64,000 nt of DNA from Polynucleobacter sp. MWH-UH25E (GTDB lineage Bacteria > Pseudomonadota > Gammaproteobacteria > Burkholderiales > Burkholderiaceae): positions 868,001 to 932,000 of the forward strand of contig NZ_CP061286.1 in the NCBI RefSeq assembly GCF_018687095.1, in the 5' to 3' direction. Below, in pieces: positions 58,350-64,000 of the stretch. The notes beneath the pieces were generated by a model. It was not told the origin of the DNA, did no database searches, and was given only the letters and a program-made list of their open reading frames with translations. Each line of letters starts with the position of its first letter. The first letter of the stretch is position 1. Both the position numbers and the translations under genes were made by a program.

Positions 58350-60296
58350 ATGGCACTCATTCCACAATCCTTCATTGCCGATCTGTTAAATCGGGTCGAT
58401 ATTGTCGATGTGGTTGGGCAGCATGTGAAGTTAAAAAAAGCTGGTGCAAACTATCAAGGTTTGTGCCCCTTCCATTCAGAAAAATCACCATCATTTTCTG
58501 TTTCGCCAACCAAGCAGTTCTATCACTGCTTTGGATGTGGAGCTCATGGCTCCGCAATTAGTTTCTTGATGGAGTATTCCGGTCTCGGTTATGTCGATGC
58601 GATTGAAGAACTCGCACGCTCTGCTGGTCTAGATGTTCCACGCGAAGAGCGCACCGCTAATGATGTTGCGCGTCAACAGCAAGCGATGGCTTTGAGTGAA
58701 GTGATGAGTTCAGCAGCAGATTGGTATCGCCAGCAACTCAAAGGAAGCACGCGTGCAGTCGAATACCTCAAAGGGCGAGGTCTGACGGGTGAGATAGCGA
58801 AGCGCTATGCACTAGGTTATGCCCCTGACGGCTGGCAAGGTCTTGAGGCAGTTTTTGGGTCTTACTCAAATGATGAAATTGCGAAGACTCTGGTCGAAGG
58901 CGGTTTAATTATTCAGGGCGAGCAGTCTGAGGGTGCGCCAGTAAAGCGCTATGACCGCTTCCGGGATCGCATCATGTTTCCGATTCGCAATCCAAAAGGA
59001 CAAACCATTGGGTTTGGTGGGCGCATTCTGGATCAAGGTGAGCCCAAGTATTTAAATTCCCCAGAAACACCATTGTTCTCCAAGGGTAATACGCTTTACG
59101 GATTGTTTGAAGCGAGACAAGCGATTCGCGCTAAAGAATATGTATTGGTGTGCGAAGGCTATATGGATGTCGTGGCTCTTGCGCAATTGGGTTTCCCTAA
59201 TGCGGTAGCAACATTAGGTACTGCTTGTACAGCAAATCATGTGCGCATGTTGTTGCGTCAAACCGATAAAGTGGTTTTCTCATTTGATGGTGACGCAGCA
59301 GGGCAGCGGGCAGCACAACGCGCACTCGAAGCTTGTTTGCCACTCATGTCTGACGATAAAGAGATTCGTTTCTTATTCTTACCAGCCGAACATGACCCAG
59401 ATAGTTATGTCAGAGCCTATGGCGAAGCTGCTTTTGAAAAAGTGATTAAAGAAGCCATGTCACTTTCCAGTTTCTTTTTTAAGGTAGCTAGTGAGGGCCA
59501 TGAGTTAACTACACCAGAGGGTAGGGCGCAAACACACCATGCGGCTAAGCCTTTGCTCTTATCGATGCCGCCAATTGCCTTGCGTACGCAAATATTGCGT
59601 GAGTTAGCGATTCGTACCAATACCACTCCTGCGGAGTTGGAATCATTTTGTGGCCTCACTGTAATACCTGCGCCAGTGCAGACATCAACTTATCAAGCGA
59701 CACAAGCAAAATCCACCTATGTTGCAAATAACCCTAGTGGTTTGGGTAATCGACAAGGTGCGCCATGGCAAGCATCAAAGGGTTCTGCAAAACGGGTAGC
59801 TGCACAAGTCATTGAGCCACCTAAAGCACCAATGGATTTGGCGGAACAAATTTTGCGAGTTCTCATTCAGTTTCCTCATTTAGGTAAAGCATTGAATGAA
59901 AGTAAGCGCGCATTAGCCTTGAAGGCGGCAGAGCAGCGCTCGGCAAATGCTTTGACATTGATGACAGATTTACTCTCACAATGTGATCAAGTAGAACTGA
60001 TTGCTGATGAAAGTGGAAAGATGACCGTTGGCGCAGGTTCTTTTGCAATGTTTCAGGATCAACTCTCTCGAAGTGAGCTCGCCTCTATGTATGAGGTATT
60101 AAGAAAGCGCATTATGGGAAGCGATGTTGAGCTTGAGGGCGCTTATGCAGATTTAGAGGGGGCCTTCAATAAGCTGGAGAAAGCGAGCTTGAAGCAAGAA
60201 ATGACAGAAATTGCCCAAAAAATTGCTGGGGGTAGCGCCAGTGAACAAGACAAGGCTCGATATCGGGAATTGGGCGAAAAGCTGAAATTTGCCTAA
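58350..60296 (+). CDS. dnaG: DNA primase
   Basis: Makes RNA primers at replication forks. 648 residues. The N-terminal CHC2 zinc motif is CPFHSEKSPSF...CFGCG (CxxH, CxxC). The central Toprim region has VCEGYMDVVALAQLGF and FSFDGDAAGQRAAQRAL. The C-terminal helicase-binding part is divergent, as usual, with a low-complexity linker around residue 440. It lies 40 bp after yqeY. The start is ATG at 58350 (MALIPQSFIADLLNRVDIVD). Confidence 0.96.
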   Translation: MALIPQSFIADLLNRVDIVDVVGQHVKLKKAGANYQGLCPFHSEKSPSFSVSPTKQFYHCFGCGAHGSAISFLMEYSGLGYVDAIEELARSAGLDVPREERTANDVARQQQAMALSEVMSSAADWYRQQLKGSTRAVEYLKGRGLTGEIAKRYALGYAPDGWQGLEAVFGSYSNDEIAKTLVEGGLIIQGEQSEGAPVKRYDRFRDRIMFPIRNPKGQTIGFGGRILDQGEPKYLNSPETPLFSKGNTLYGLFEARQAIRAKEYVLVCEGYMDVVALAQLGFPNAVATLGTACTANHVRMLLRQTDKVVFSFDGDAAGQRAAQRALEACLPLMSDDKEIRFLFLPAEHDPDSYVRAYGEAAFEKVIKEAMSLSSFFFKVASEGHELTTPEGRAQTHHAAKPLLLSMPPIALRTQILRELAIRTNTTPAELESFCGLTVIPAPVQTSTYQATQAKSTYVANNPSGLGNRQGAPWQASKGSAKRVAAQVIEPPKAPMDLAEQILRVLIQFPHLGKALNESKRALALKAAEQRSANALTLMTDLLSQCDQVELIADESGKMTVGAGSFAMFQDQLSRSELASMYEVLRKRIMGSDVELEGAYADLEGAFNKLEKASLKQEMTEIAQKIAGGSASEQDKARYRELGEKLKFA

Positions 60297-60379
60297 AAAT
60301 TTTCTGAAACGCCCCTAGAAAACACCTGAAATTACCCCATATTTTTAGGTAAGCAGGGGTGAAAAAAGTCGCAATCGAC

Positions 60380-60385
60380 TATAAT
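60380..60385 (+). promoter_or_regulatory. Candidate -10 box upstream of rpoD
   Basis: TATAAT at 60380-60385 in a 233-bp gap between dnaG and rpoD. A partial -35 (GTGAAA at 60359-60364) gives a 15-bp spacer, so the assignment is tentative. It would leave a leader of about 135 nt before the rpoD ATG. Confidence 0.45.
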
Positions 60386-60529
60386 CCTCTGTTCCCAAGA
60401 AAAAAACGAATTAATTCAGCCACTTGCGCTTAGTTTTTAGGAAATTCTGGGTGTAAGTGAGTAAATAAGTTACGAGGCTGCTCTTCAACAGTCGCGATCA
60501 ACAACAGTTATGTGAGTAAGTGCTAATAA

Positions 60530-63094
60530 ATGCCTAATACCAAGACAAAAAAACCCGCTAAACCAGCTCCAAAAGCTAAAGCACCTGCCAAGCCAGCACC
60601 AAAGGCAAAAGCTGCAGTGAAAGCCAAAGCACCTGTGAAGCCAGTTGCTAAAGCTAAAGCACCTGCTAAGGCAGCAACTAAGCCGGCTCCAAAAGCAAAG
60701 GCACCTGCCAAGCCGGCGCCAAAGGCAAAAGCACCTGCAAAGCCAGTTGCTAAAGCTAAAGCACCTGCTAAGGCACCTGCCAAGCCGGCGCCAAAGGCAA
60801 AAGCACCTGCAAAGCCGGTTGCCAAAGCTAAAGCACCTGCGAAGCCAGCACCAAAAGCAAAGGCTCCTGCAAAGGCACCTGCAAAAGTTGAGAAGCCAGC
60901 ACCAAAAGCAAAAGCTCCAGTAAAGGCACCTGTAAAAGTTGAGAAGCCAGCGAAGCCTGCTAAGGCTGAAGTAAAAGTTGAGCCAGCGAAAAAAGGCAAG
61001 GCTACTGAAAAGGCCGAAGATACAAAAGAGCTCAAGGGCAAAAAAGCGAAAGCCGTTGAAGCTGAAGTTGCTGCCCCTCAAGAAGAGAAGAAGCGTGGCC
61101 GTAAAGCTAAAGAAGTTGCCACCGATGGCGCGGAGCCAGTATTAACTGATCGCCAAAAAGCGCGTGAGCGTAAAGCAAAAGAAAAGGCGCTTCTAAAAGA
61201 ATTTGCTGCGCAACAGTTAGGTACTGAAGAGCAACAAGAGTTACGCCGTGCTCGCTTGAAGACTTTGATCAAGATGGGTATGTCCAAAGGTTATTTGACT
61301 CATGGCGAGATGAACGACGTGATGTCTGATGAGTTGTCTGATGCAGATGCATTGGAAACCTTGATCAGTTTGTTAAATGACATTGGTATTACTGTTTACG
61401 AACAGGCGCCAGACGCAGAAACATTAATCCTGTCTGACAACACCGCAGCAGCGGCTTCTGAAGAAGAGGCTGAAGAAGAGGCTGAAGCAGCACTCTCTAC
61501 TGTGGACTCTGAGTTCGGACGTACAACCGATCCAGTACGTATGTATATGCGTGAGATGGGTACGGTAGATTTGTTGACTCGCGAAGGCGAGATCGTTATT
61601 GCGAAAAAGATTGAAGCGGGTCTTAAAGACATGGTTATGGCCTTGTCTGCATGCCCTGTAACGATTGCAGAAATTCTGAGTAACGTAGACAAGATCGCCG
61701 CTGGTGAATTAGAGATTGACCAATTTGTGGATGGCTTAGTCGATCCAAATGCTGAAGACATCAAATTAGGGCCTGAAGAATCTGAAGTGGATCCCGACGC
61801 TGAAGATGGTGAAGAAGATGGTGACGATGAAGGCGGCGGTGGCGGCGGTGGTGCTGCAACTGCGAACGCTAAGCAGTTAGAAGAATTAAAGCAAATCTCC
61901 CTAGAGAAATTCGCGATTGTTCGTACGCAGGCTGACAAAATGCGCCGTGCCTTTGATAAAGATGGCTATAACTGCCCTGCATACGTCAAAGCACAGGAAG
62001 CGATTCGTGCAGAGTTACTTGGTTTCCGTTTAACGGCGAAGAGTGTTGAGAAGTTATGTGACACCATGCGTGCTCAGGTAGATCAAGTTTGGAAGCTAGA
62101 GCGCGGTATCGTTAGCTTGCTAGTTGATAAAGTGGGCGTGAATCGTGGTGAAGTATTAAAAGACTTTCCAAAAATGTCCATGAACTTAGGCTGGACAGAT
62201 AAGCTGCTCAAAGAAGGCAAGCCATACAGCGCACTCTTGCAGCGTAACGTTCCAGCAATTCAAGAATTGCAACAGAAGTTAATCGACATTCAGAAGAATG
62301 TGGTTATTCCGTTGCCCGAGTTGAAGGAAGTTAATAAGCAAATGATCGCTGGCGAGAAGCGTGCCCGCGAAGCGAAGCGTGAAATGACCGTAGCCAACTT
62401 ACGTTTGGTGATCTCGATTGCTAAGAAATACACCAACCGTGGCTTGCAGTTCCTCGATTTGATTCAGGAAGGCAATATCGGTTTGATGAAGGCGGTAGAT
62501 AAGTTTGAATACCGTCGTGGGTATAAGTTCTCTACTTATGCTACTTGGTGGATTCGTCAGGCTATTACTCGTTCGATTGCTGACCAGGCACGTACGATCC
62601 GTATCCCTGTTCATATGATCGAGACCATCAATAAGATGAACCGTATTAGCCGTCAGATTTTGCAAGAAACTGGTCATGAGCCAGATGCGGCAACTTTGGC
62701 GCTGAAGATGGAGATTCCGGAAGACAAGATCCGCAAGATTATGAAGATTGCCAAAGAGCCAATCTCTATGGAAACACCAATTGGTGACGACGAAGATTCT
62801 CATTTGGGCGACTTCATTGAAGACGGTAACACCTTGGCACCTTCTGAAGCAGCATTGCATGACTCCATGCGCGATGTTGTCAAGGATGTGTTGGACTCAC
62901 TGACACCGCGTGAAGCAAAAGTATTGCGTATGCGTTTTGGTGTGGAGATGAGTACAGACCATACTCTTGAAGAAGTGGGCAAGCAGTTTGATGTGACTCG
63001 TGAGCGTATTCGTCAGATTGAAGCGAAGGCGCTGCGCAAGATGCGTCATCCAAGCCGCAGCGACAAGCTGAAGACCTTCCTCGAGGAAGATTGA
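60530..63094 (+). CDS. rpoD: RNA polymerase primary sigma factor RpoD with Lys/Ala/Pro-rich N-terminal tail
   Basis: Housekeeping sigma70, here 854 residues against about 613 in Escherichia coli. Residues 8-150 are a repetitive Lys/Ala/Pro tail (units such as [13 protein letters not shown]) resembling histone H1-like tails, followed by a charged stretch and an RGRK cluster near 188. Region 1.1 follows ([16 protein letters not shown]), then region 1.2 ([16 protein letters not shown]), an acidic non-conserved insert with a Gly run ([16 protein letters not shown]), region 2 ([32 protein letters not shown]), region 3 and region 4 ([17 protein letters not shown]). It is the last protein gene of the macromolecular-synthesis cluster. 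No terminator separates it from the tRNA region. Confidence 0.96.
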   Translation: MPNTKTKKPAKPAPKAKAPAKPAPKAKAAVKAKAPVKPVAKAKAPAKAATKPAPKAKAPAKPAPKAKAPAKPVAKAKAPAKAPAKPAPKAKAPAKPVAKAKAPAKPAPKAKAPAKAPAKVEKPAPKAKAPVKAPVKVEKPAKPAKAEVKVEPAKKGKATEKAEDTKELKGKKAKAVEAEVAAPQEEKKRGRKAKEVATDGAEPVLTDRQKARERKAKEKALLKEFAAQQLGTEEQQELRRARLKTLIKMGMSKGYLTHGEMNDVMSDELSDADALETLISLLNDIGITVYEQAPDAETLILSDNTAAAASEEEAEEEAEAALSTVDSEFGRTTDPVRMYMREMGTVDLLTREGEIVIAKKIEAGLKDMVMALSACPVTIAEILSNVDKIAAGELEIDQFVDGLVDPNAEDIKLGPEESEVDPDAEDGEEDGDDEGGGGGGGAATANAKQLEELKQISLEKFAIVRTQADKMRRAFDKDGYNCPAYVKAQEAIRAELLGFRLTAKSVEKLCDTMRAQVDQVWKLERGIVSLLVDKVGVNRGEVLKDFPKMSMNLGWTDKLLKEGKPYSALLQRNVPAIQELQQKLIDIQKNVVIPLPELKEVNKQMIAGEKRAREAKREMTVANLRLVISIAKKYTNRGLQFLDLIQEGNIGLMKAVDKFEYRRGYKFSTYATWWIRQAITRSIADQARTIRIPVHMIETINKMNRISRQILQETGHEPDAATLALKMEIPEDKIRKIMKIAKEPISMETPIGDDEDSHLGDFIEDGNTLAPSEAALHDSMRDVVKDVLDSLTPREAKVLRMRFGVEMSTDHTLEEVGKQFDVTRERIRQIEAKALRKMRHPSRSDKLKTFLEED
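60551..60979 (+). repeat. Repetitive coding region in rpoD
   Basis: In-frame short repeats encoding Lys-Ala-Pro combinations. A 72-bp (24-codon) tandem duplication is visible: the block starting at 60710 recurs from 60782 with only a few silent changes. Shorter degenerate units surround it. Copy number could vary between strains by slippage. It also creates long spurious open frames on the opposite strand. Confidence 0.85.
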
Positions 63095-63103
63095 ACCAAA
63101 GAC

Positions 63104-63146
63104 TTACGGGCCTATAGCTCAGTTGGTTAGAGCAGAGGACTCATAA
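63104..63146 (+). pseudogene. Orphan 5' half of tRNA-Ile(CAU)
   Basis: Bases 63108-63146 match the acceptor 5' arm, D-arm, anticodon-stem 5' strand and whole anticodon loop (CTCATAA) of the intron-split tRNA downstream, with no intron at the equivalent site. The sequence then departs (AGGACCTG instead of TCCTTTGG), so no anticodon-stem 3' strand, T-arm or acceptor 3' strand follows. The leading 38 bases (63104-63141) are identical to 63301-63338. It cannot fold into a tRNA alone. Confidence 0.8.
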
Positions 63147-63300
63147 AGGACCTGCTCAAGCTAACTTTTTAAGGAAAACGCATATATATCAACAGGTTAA
63201 AAGCGTCGTAGGTGGTGAAAAAATGCTTCTACGGCGCTTCTACGGTGGTGTGATTTTTAGCTAGCAACTTGATAGGGAAATCACGCAACTAGAATAAGTT
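63147..63300 (+). other. Structured spacer between tRNA half and split tRNA
   Basis: No open reading frame. It contains an 11-bp hairpin AAGCGTCGTAG / CTACGGCGCTT (63201-63211 with 63229-63239, one G-U). The 9-mer CTTCTACGG occurs twice (63226 and 63237) and GGTGGTG twice (63211 and 63244). A second stem GTGATTT / AAATCAC pairs 63250-63256 with 63278-63284. AAGCTAACT is also found in the intron (P6 area). It could be a decayed intron or a non-coding RNA; I cannot tell. Confidence 0.55.
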
Positions 63301-63338
63301 TTACGGGCCTATAGCTCAGTTGGTTAGAGCAGAGGACT
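63301..63338 (+). repeat. 38-bp direct repeat shared by both tRNA 5' halves
   Basis: Identical to 63104-63141 and 197 bp away. It comprises TTAC plus the first 34 tRNA bases up to U33, where the intron begins in this copy. Confidence 0.9.
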
Positions 63339-63628
63339 TAATGGCAAAAGACCTAACGCGAAAGCTATGGTTGATTGCATATGGGTTGCATGTGAGTAAG
63401 TTAACTCTGCTTGCATGTAGAACTACTCAAATTCGGGGAAGCCTGTGCTGTTCGCAGCGTGGTAATCCCGAGCCAAGCTAACTAGTAATAGTTAGAAGGT
63501 GTAGAGACTGTACGGGTAGGTCGTAAAGACAAGAGACAGTCCAGACTACAAACTGGAAACAGGCAGCGAAAGCTGTAGTGGTAAGCATAATCCTTTGGTC
63601 GTAGGTTCAAGTCCTACTGGGCCCACCA
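63305..63628 (+). tRNA. tRNA-Ile(CAU), interrupted by an intron
   Basis: Exons 63305-63338 and 63586-63628 join to a full cloverleaf with encoded CCA. The acceptor GGGCCTA pairs with TGGGCCC, D-stem GCTC with GAGC, anticodon stem GAGGA with TCCTT, T-stem GTAGG with CCTAC. The loop is CTCATAA, anticodon CAU. Acceptor and discriminator resemble the AUA-reading tRNA-Ile whose C34 is converted to lysidine, rather than tRNA-Met; elongator tRNA-Met is the alternative. It lies downstream of rpoD and upstream of a terminator, so it may be read through from rpoD. Confidence 0.85.
63339..63585 (+). ncRNA. Group I intron in the tRNA anticodon loop
   Basis: A 247-nt insertion between U33 and C34. The 5' exon ends in U and the intron ends in G, as group I splicing requires. 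Pairings that I can draw: P3 CTACTC/GGGTAG, P4 TCGGG/CCCGA, P5 capped by GCTG-TTCG-CAGC, P6 CTAACT/AGTTAG, P7 ACTGT/ACAGT, and a GAAA loop in CAGCGAAAGCTG near the 3' end. A near-canonical tetraloop-receptor pair CCTAA/TATGG lies at 63352-63356 and 63366-63370. The core resembles the Azoarcus tRNA-Ile intron (AAATTCGG, GAGCCAAGC, AAGGTGTAGAGACT). The P1/guide pairing is unresolved. No homing endonuclease is encoded. Confidence 0.85.
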
Positions 63629-63633
63629 ACAAA

Positions 63634-63661
63634 AAAGCCACTCTTCGGAGTGGCTTTTTCT
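63634..63661 (+). terminator. Terminator after the split tRNA
   Basis: AAAAAGCCACTC / GAGTGGCTTTTT around a TTCG loop, with T-run, starting 6 bp after the encoded CCA. It closes the rpoD-tRNA region and insulates the ArsR-family gene. Confidence 0.88.
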
Positions 63662-63681
63662 TTGTCATACACCTGTAACAT

Positions 63682-63705
63682 ATATTTCTATATAATTGGA
63701 AATAT
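63682..63705 (+). promoter_or_regulatory. Inverted repeat and -10 box at the ArsR-family gene start
   Basis: ATATTTC / GAAATAT (63682-63688 with 63699-63705) is a 7-bp inverted repeat spanning TATAAT (63691-63696) and ending on the first two bases of the ATG. An ArsR-type repressor binding here would block its own promoter. The -10 is seven bases before the ATG, again suggesting a leaderless mRNA. No consensus -35 is seen. Confidence 0.5.
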
Positions 63706-64000
63706 GAAAAATACAGATGCCATTTCAGCCTTCCTAGCATTGGGTCAGGAAACACGTCTAAATATCTTCCGTTTGATCGTTCAAAAAGGAGATGTTGGAC
63801 TAAAGCCTAGCCAGCTTATTGAGAAACTGGGCATTCCAAATGCCACGCTAAGTTTTCATCTGAAGGAGTTATTGAATGCTGATTTATTGCTGGTTGAGCG
63901 ACAAAGCAGGAATCTAATTTATAGGCCTAATGCAGAACTCGTTGAAGAGTTGAGTGATTTTTTGCTAGAGAACTGTTGTGGCGGTAAAGCATGTATGCCA
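63704..64000 (+). CDS. ArsR/SmtB-family transcriptional regulator, 3' end cut by window
   Basis: At least 99 residues are visible before the window ends. It starts MKNTDAISAFLALGQETRLN, and the winged helix-turn-helix has LIEKLGIPNATLSFHLKEL (recognition helix) followed by a basic wing (VERQSRNLIYRP). Near the end is ENCCGGKACMP, a Cys-rich tail like those of ArsR-type sensors that bind arsenite or another thiophilic metal. It lies after the tRNA terminator and may start an arsenic or metal-resistance operon beyond the window. The effector cannot be stated. Confidence 0.85.
   Translation, partial: MKNTDAISAFLALGQETRLNIFRLIVQKGDVGLKPSQLIEKLGIPNATLSFHLKELLNADLLLVERQSRNLIYRPNAELVEELSDFLLENCCGGKACMP

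Noticed and set aside
60551..60979. CRISPR-like periodic repeats
   Set aside because: The units are degenerate, in frame with rpoD, have no spacer structure and no cas genes nearby.
60485..61081. Two long minus-strand open frames opposite the start of rpoD
   Set aside because: They are the complement of the Lys/Ala/Pro repeat and translate into low-complexity Ala/Gly/Phe or Cys/Leu/Arg repeats, with no start signals and no family similarity.
63104..63338. Attachment-site duplication left by an integrated phage or island
   Set aside because: Integrases usually duplicate the 3' part of tRNAs, the interval is only 197 bp, and no integrase or mobile gene is present.
63108..63588. Splicing of the upstream tRNA half (ending CAU) to the 3' exon as an Azoarcus-type event
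   Set aside because: The required intron would end in T at 63588 rather than G. The downstream 5' half joins correctly with an intron ending in G, so that is the better reading.
63546..63755. Minus-strand open frame across the tRNA 3' end and terminator
   Set aside because: It covers the tRNA 3' exon, the terminator and the ArsR-family gene start, and its translation (with VGPVGLEPTTKG) is a familiar spurious peptide produced by tRNA antisense reading.

Overview
This window is almost entirely housekeeping chromosome from a betaproteobacterium of the Burkholderiales. The best fit is a small-genome freshwater lineage such as Polynucleobacter. That placement rests on recognised family content and order: SirB1-like/murJ/rpsT/DUF3579/argF/argG, xseB-ispA-dxs-folE2, a BPSS1780-type membrane protein beside a DUF2782 protein, APH-type homoserine kinase and polA, and tsaD/rpsU/yqeY/dnaG/rpoD. 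It also rests on the moderate base composition and short gaps between genes. It is inference, because no rRNA gene is present to confirm it. I see no prophage, insertion sequence, CRISPR array or defence island.

Layout. 1-5.7 kb: partial SirB1-like gene, murJ, rpsT, DUF3579, argF, argG, ppnP. 5.7-10.2 kb: DUF192 protein, a cold-shock gene, clpS-clpA, a small histone-H1-like protein, a lipoprotein. 10.2-16.2 kb (minus strand): dut, coaBC, lspA, ileS, ribF in one tight run. 16.2-19.7 kb: purN, an RsmB-like rRNA methyltransferase, an acyl-CoA desaturase. 19.7-22.4 kb: rpmG, rpmB, radC on the minus strand, facing fkpB-ispH. 22.4-27.2 kb: complete branched-chain amino-acid ABC transporter livKHMGF. 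27.2-34.3 kb: argD, a ferredoxin-NAD(P)H type reductase, an epimerase, glnS, and tctA/tctB without a tctC. 34.4-43.6 kb: alaS-tusA, galU, valS, uvrD. 43.6-52.3 kb: membrane protein, thrB, DUF2782, polA, a Tat-exported dienelactone hydrolase, a ZIP transporter, a sulfurtransferase, a Rieske oxygenase. 52.4-56.4 kb: xseB-ispA-dxs-folE2. 56.4-63.1 kb: tsaD and the macromolecular-synthesis cluster rpsU-yqeY-dnaG-rpoD. 63.1-63.6 kb: tRNA region. 63.7 kb to end: ArsR-family regulator cut off by the window edge.

The most remarkable locus lies just after rpoD. A tRNA with anticodon CAU (most likely the AUA-reading tRNA-Ile) is split by a 247-nt intron that shows group I hallmarks: P3, P4, P6 and P7 pairings, U at the end of the 5' exon and G at the end of the intron. 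It sits between U33 and C34. About 200 bp upstream lies a second, orphan 5' half of the same tRNA, identical over 38 bp but continuing through CATAA with no intron and no 3' half. The spacer between them contains strong hairpins.

Other points to check are a roughly 140-residue Lys/Ala/Pro repeat tail on RpoD that contains a 72-bp tandem duplication, and a perfect palindrome over the predicted alaS promoter. Several genes (purN, fkpB, alaS, uvrD, arsR) have a -10-like box only 6-7 nt before the start codon, suggesting leaderless mRNAs. DXS has GDS instead of GDG in its thiamine-diphosphate motif.
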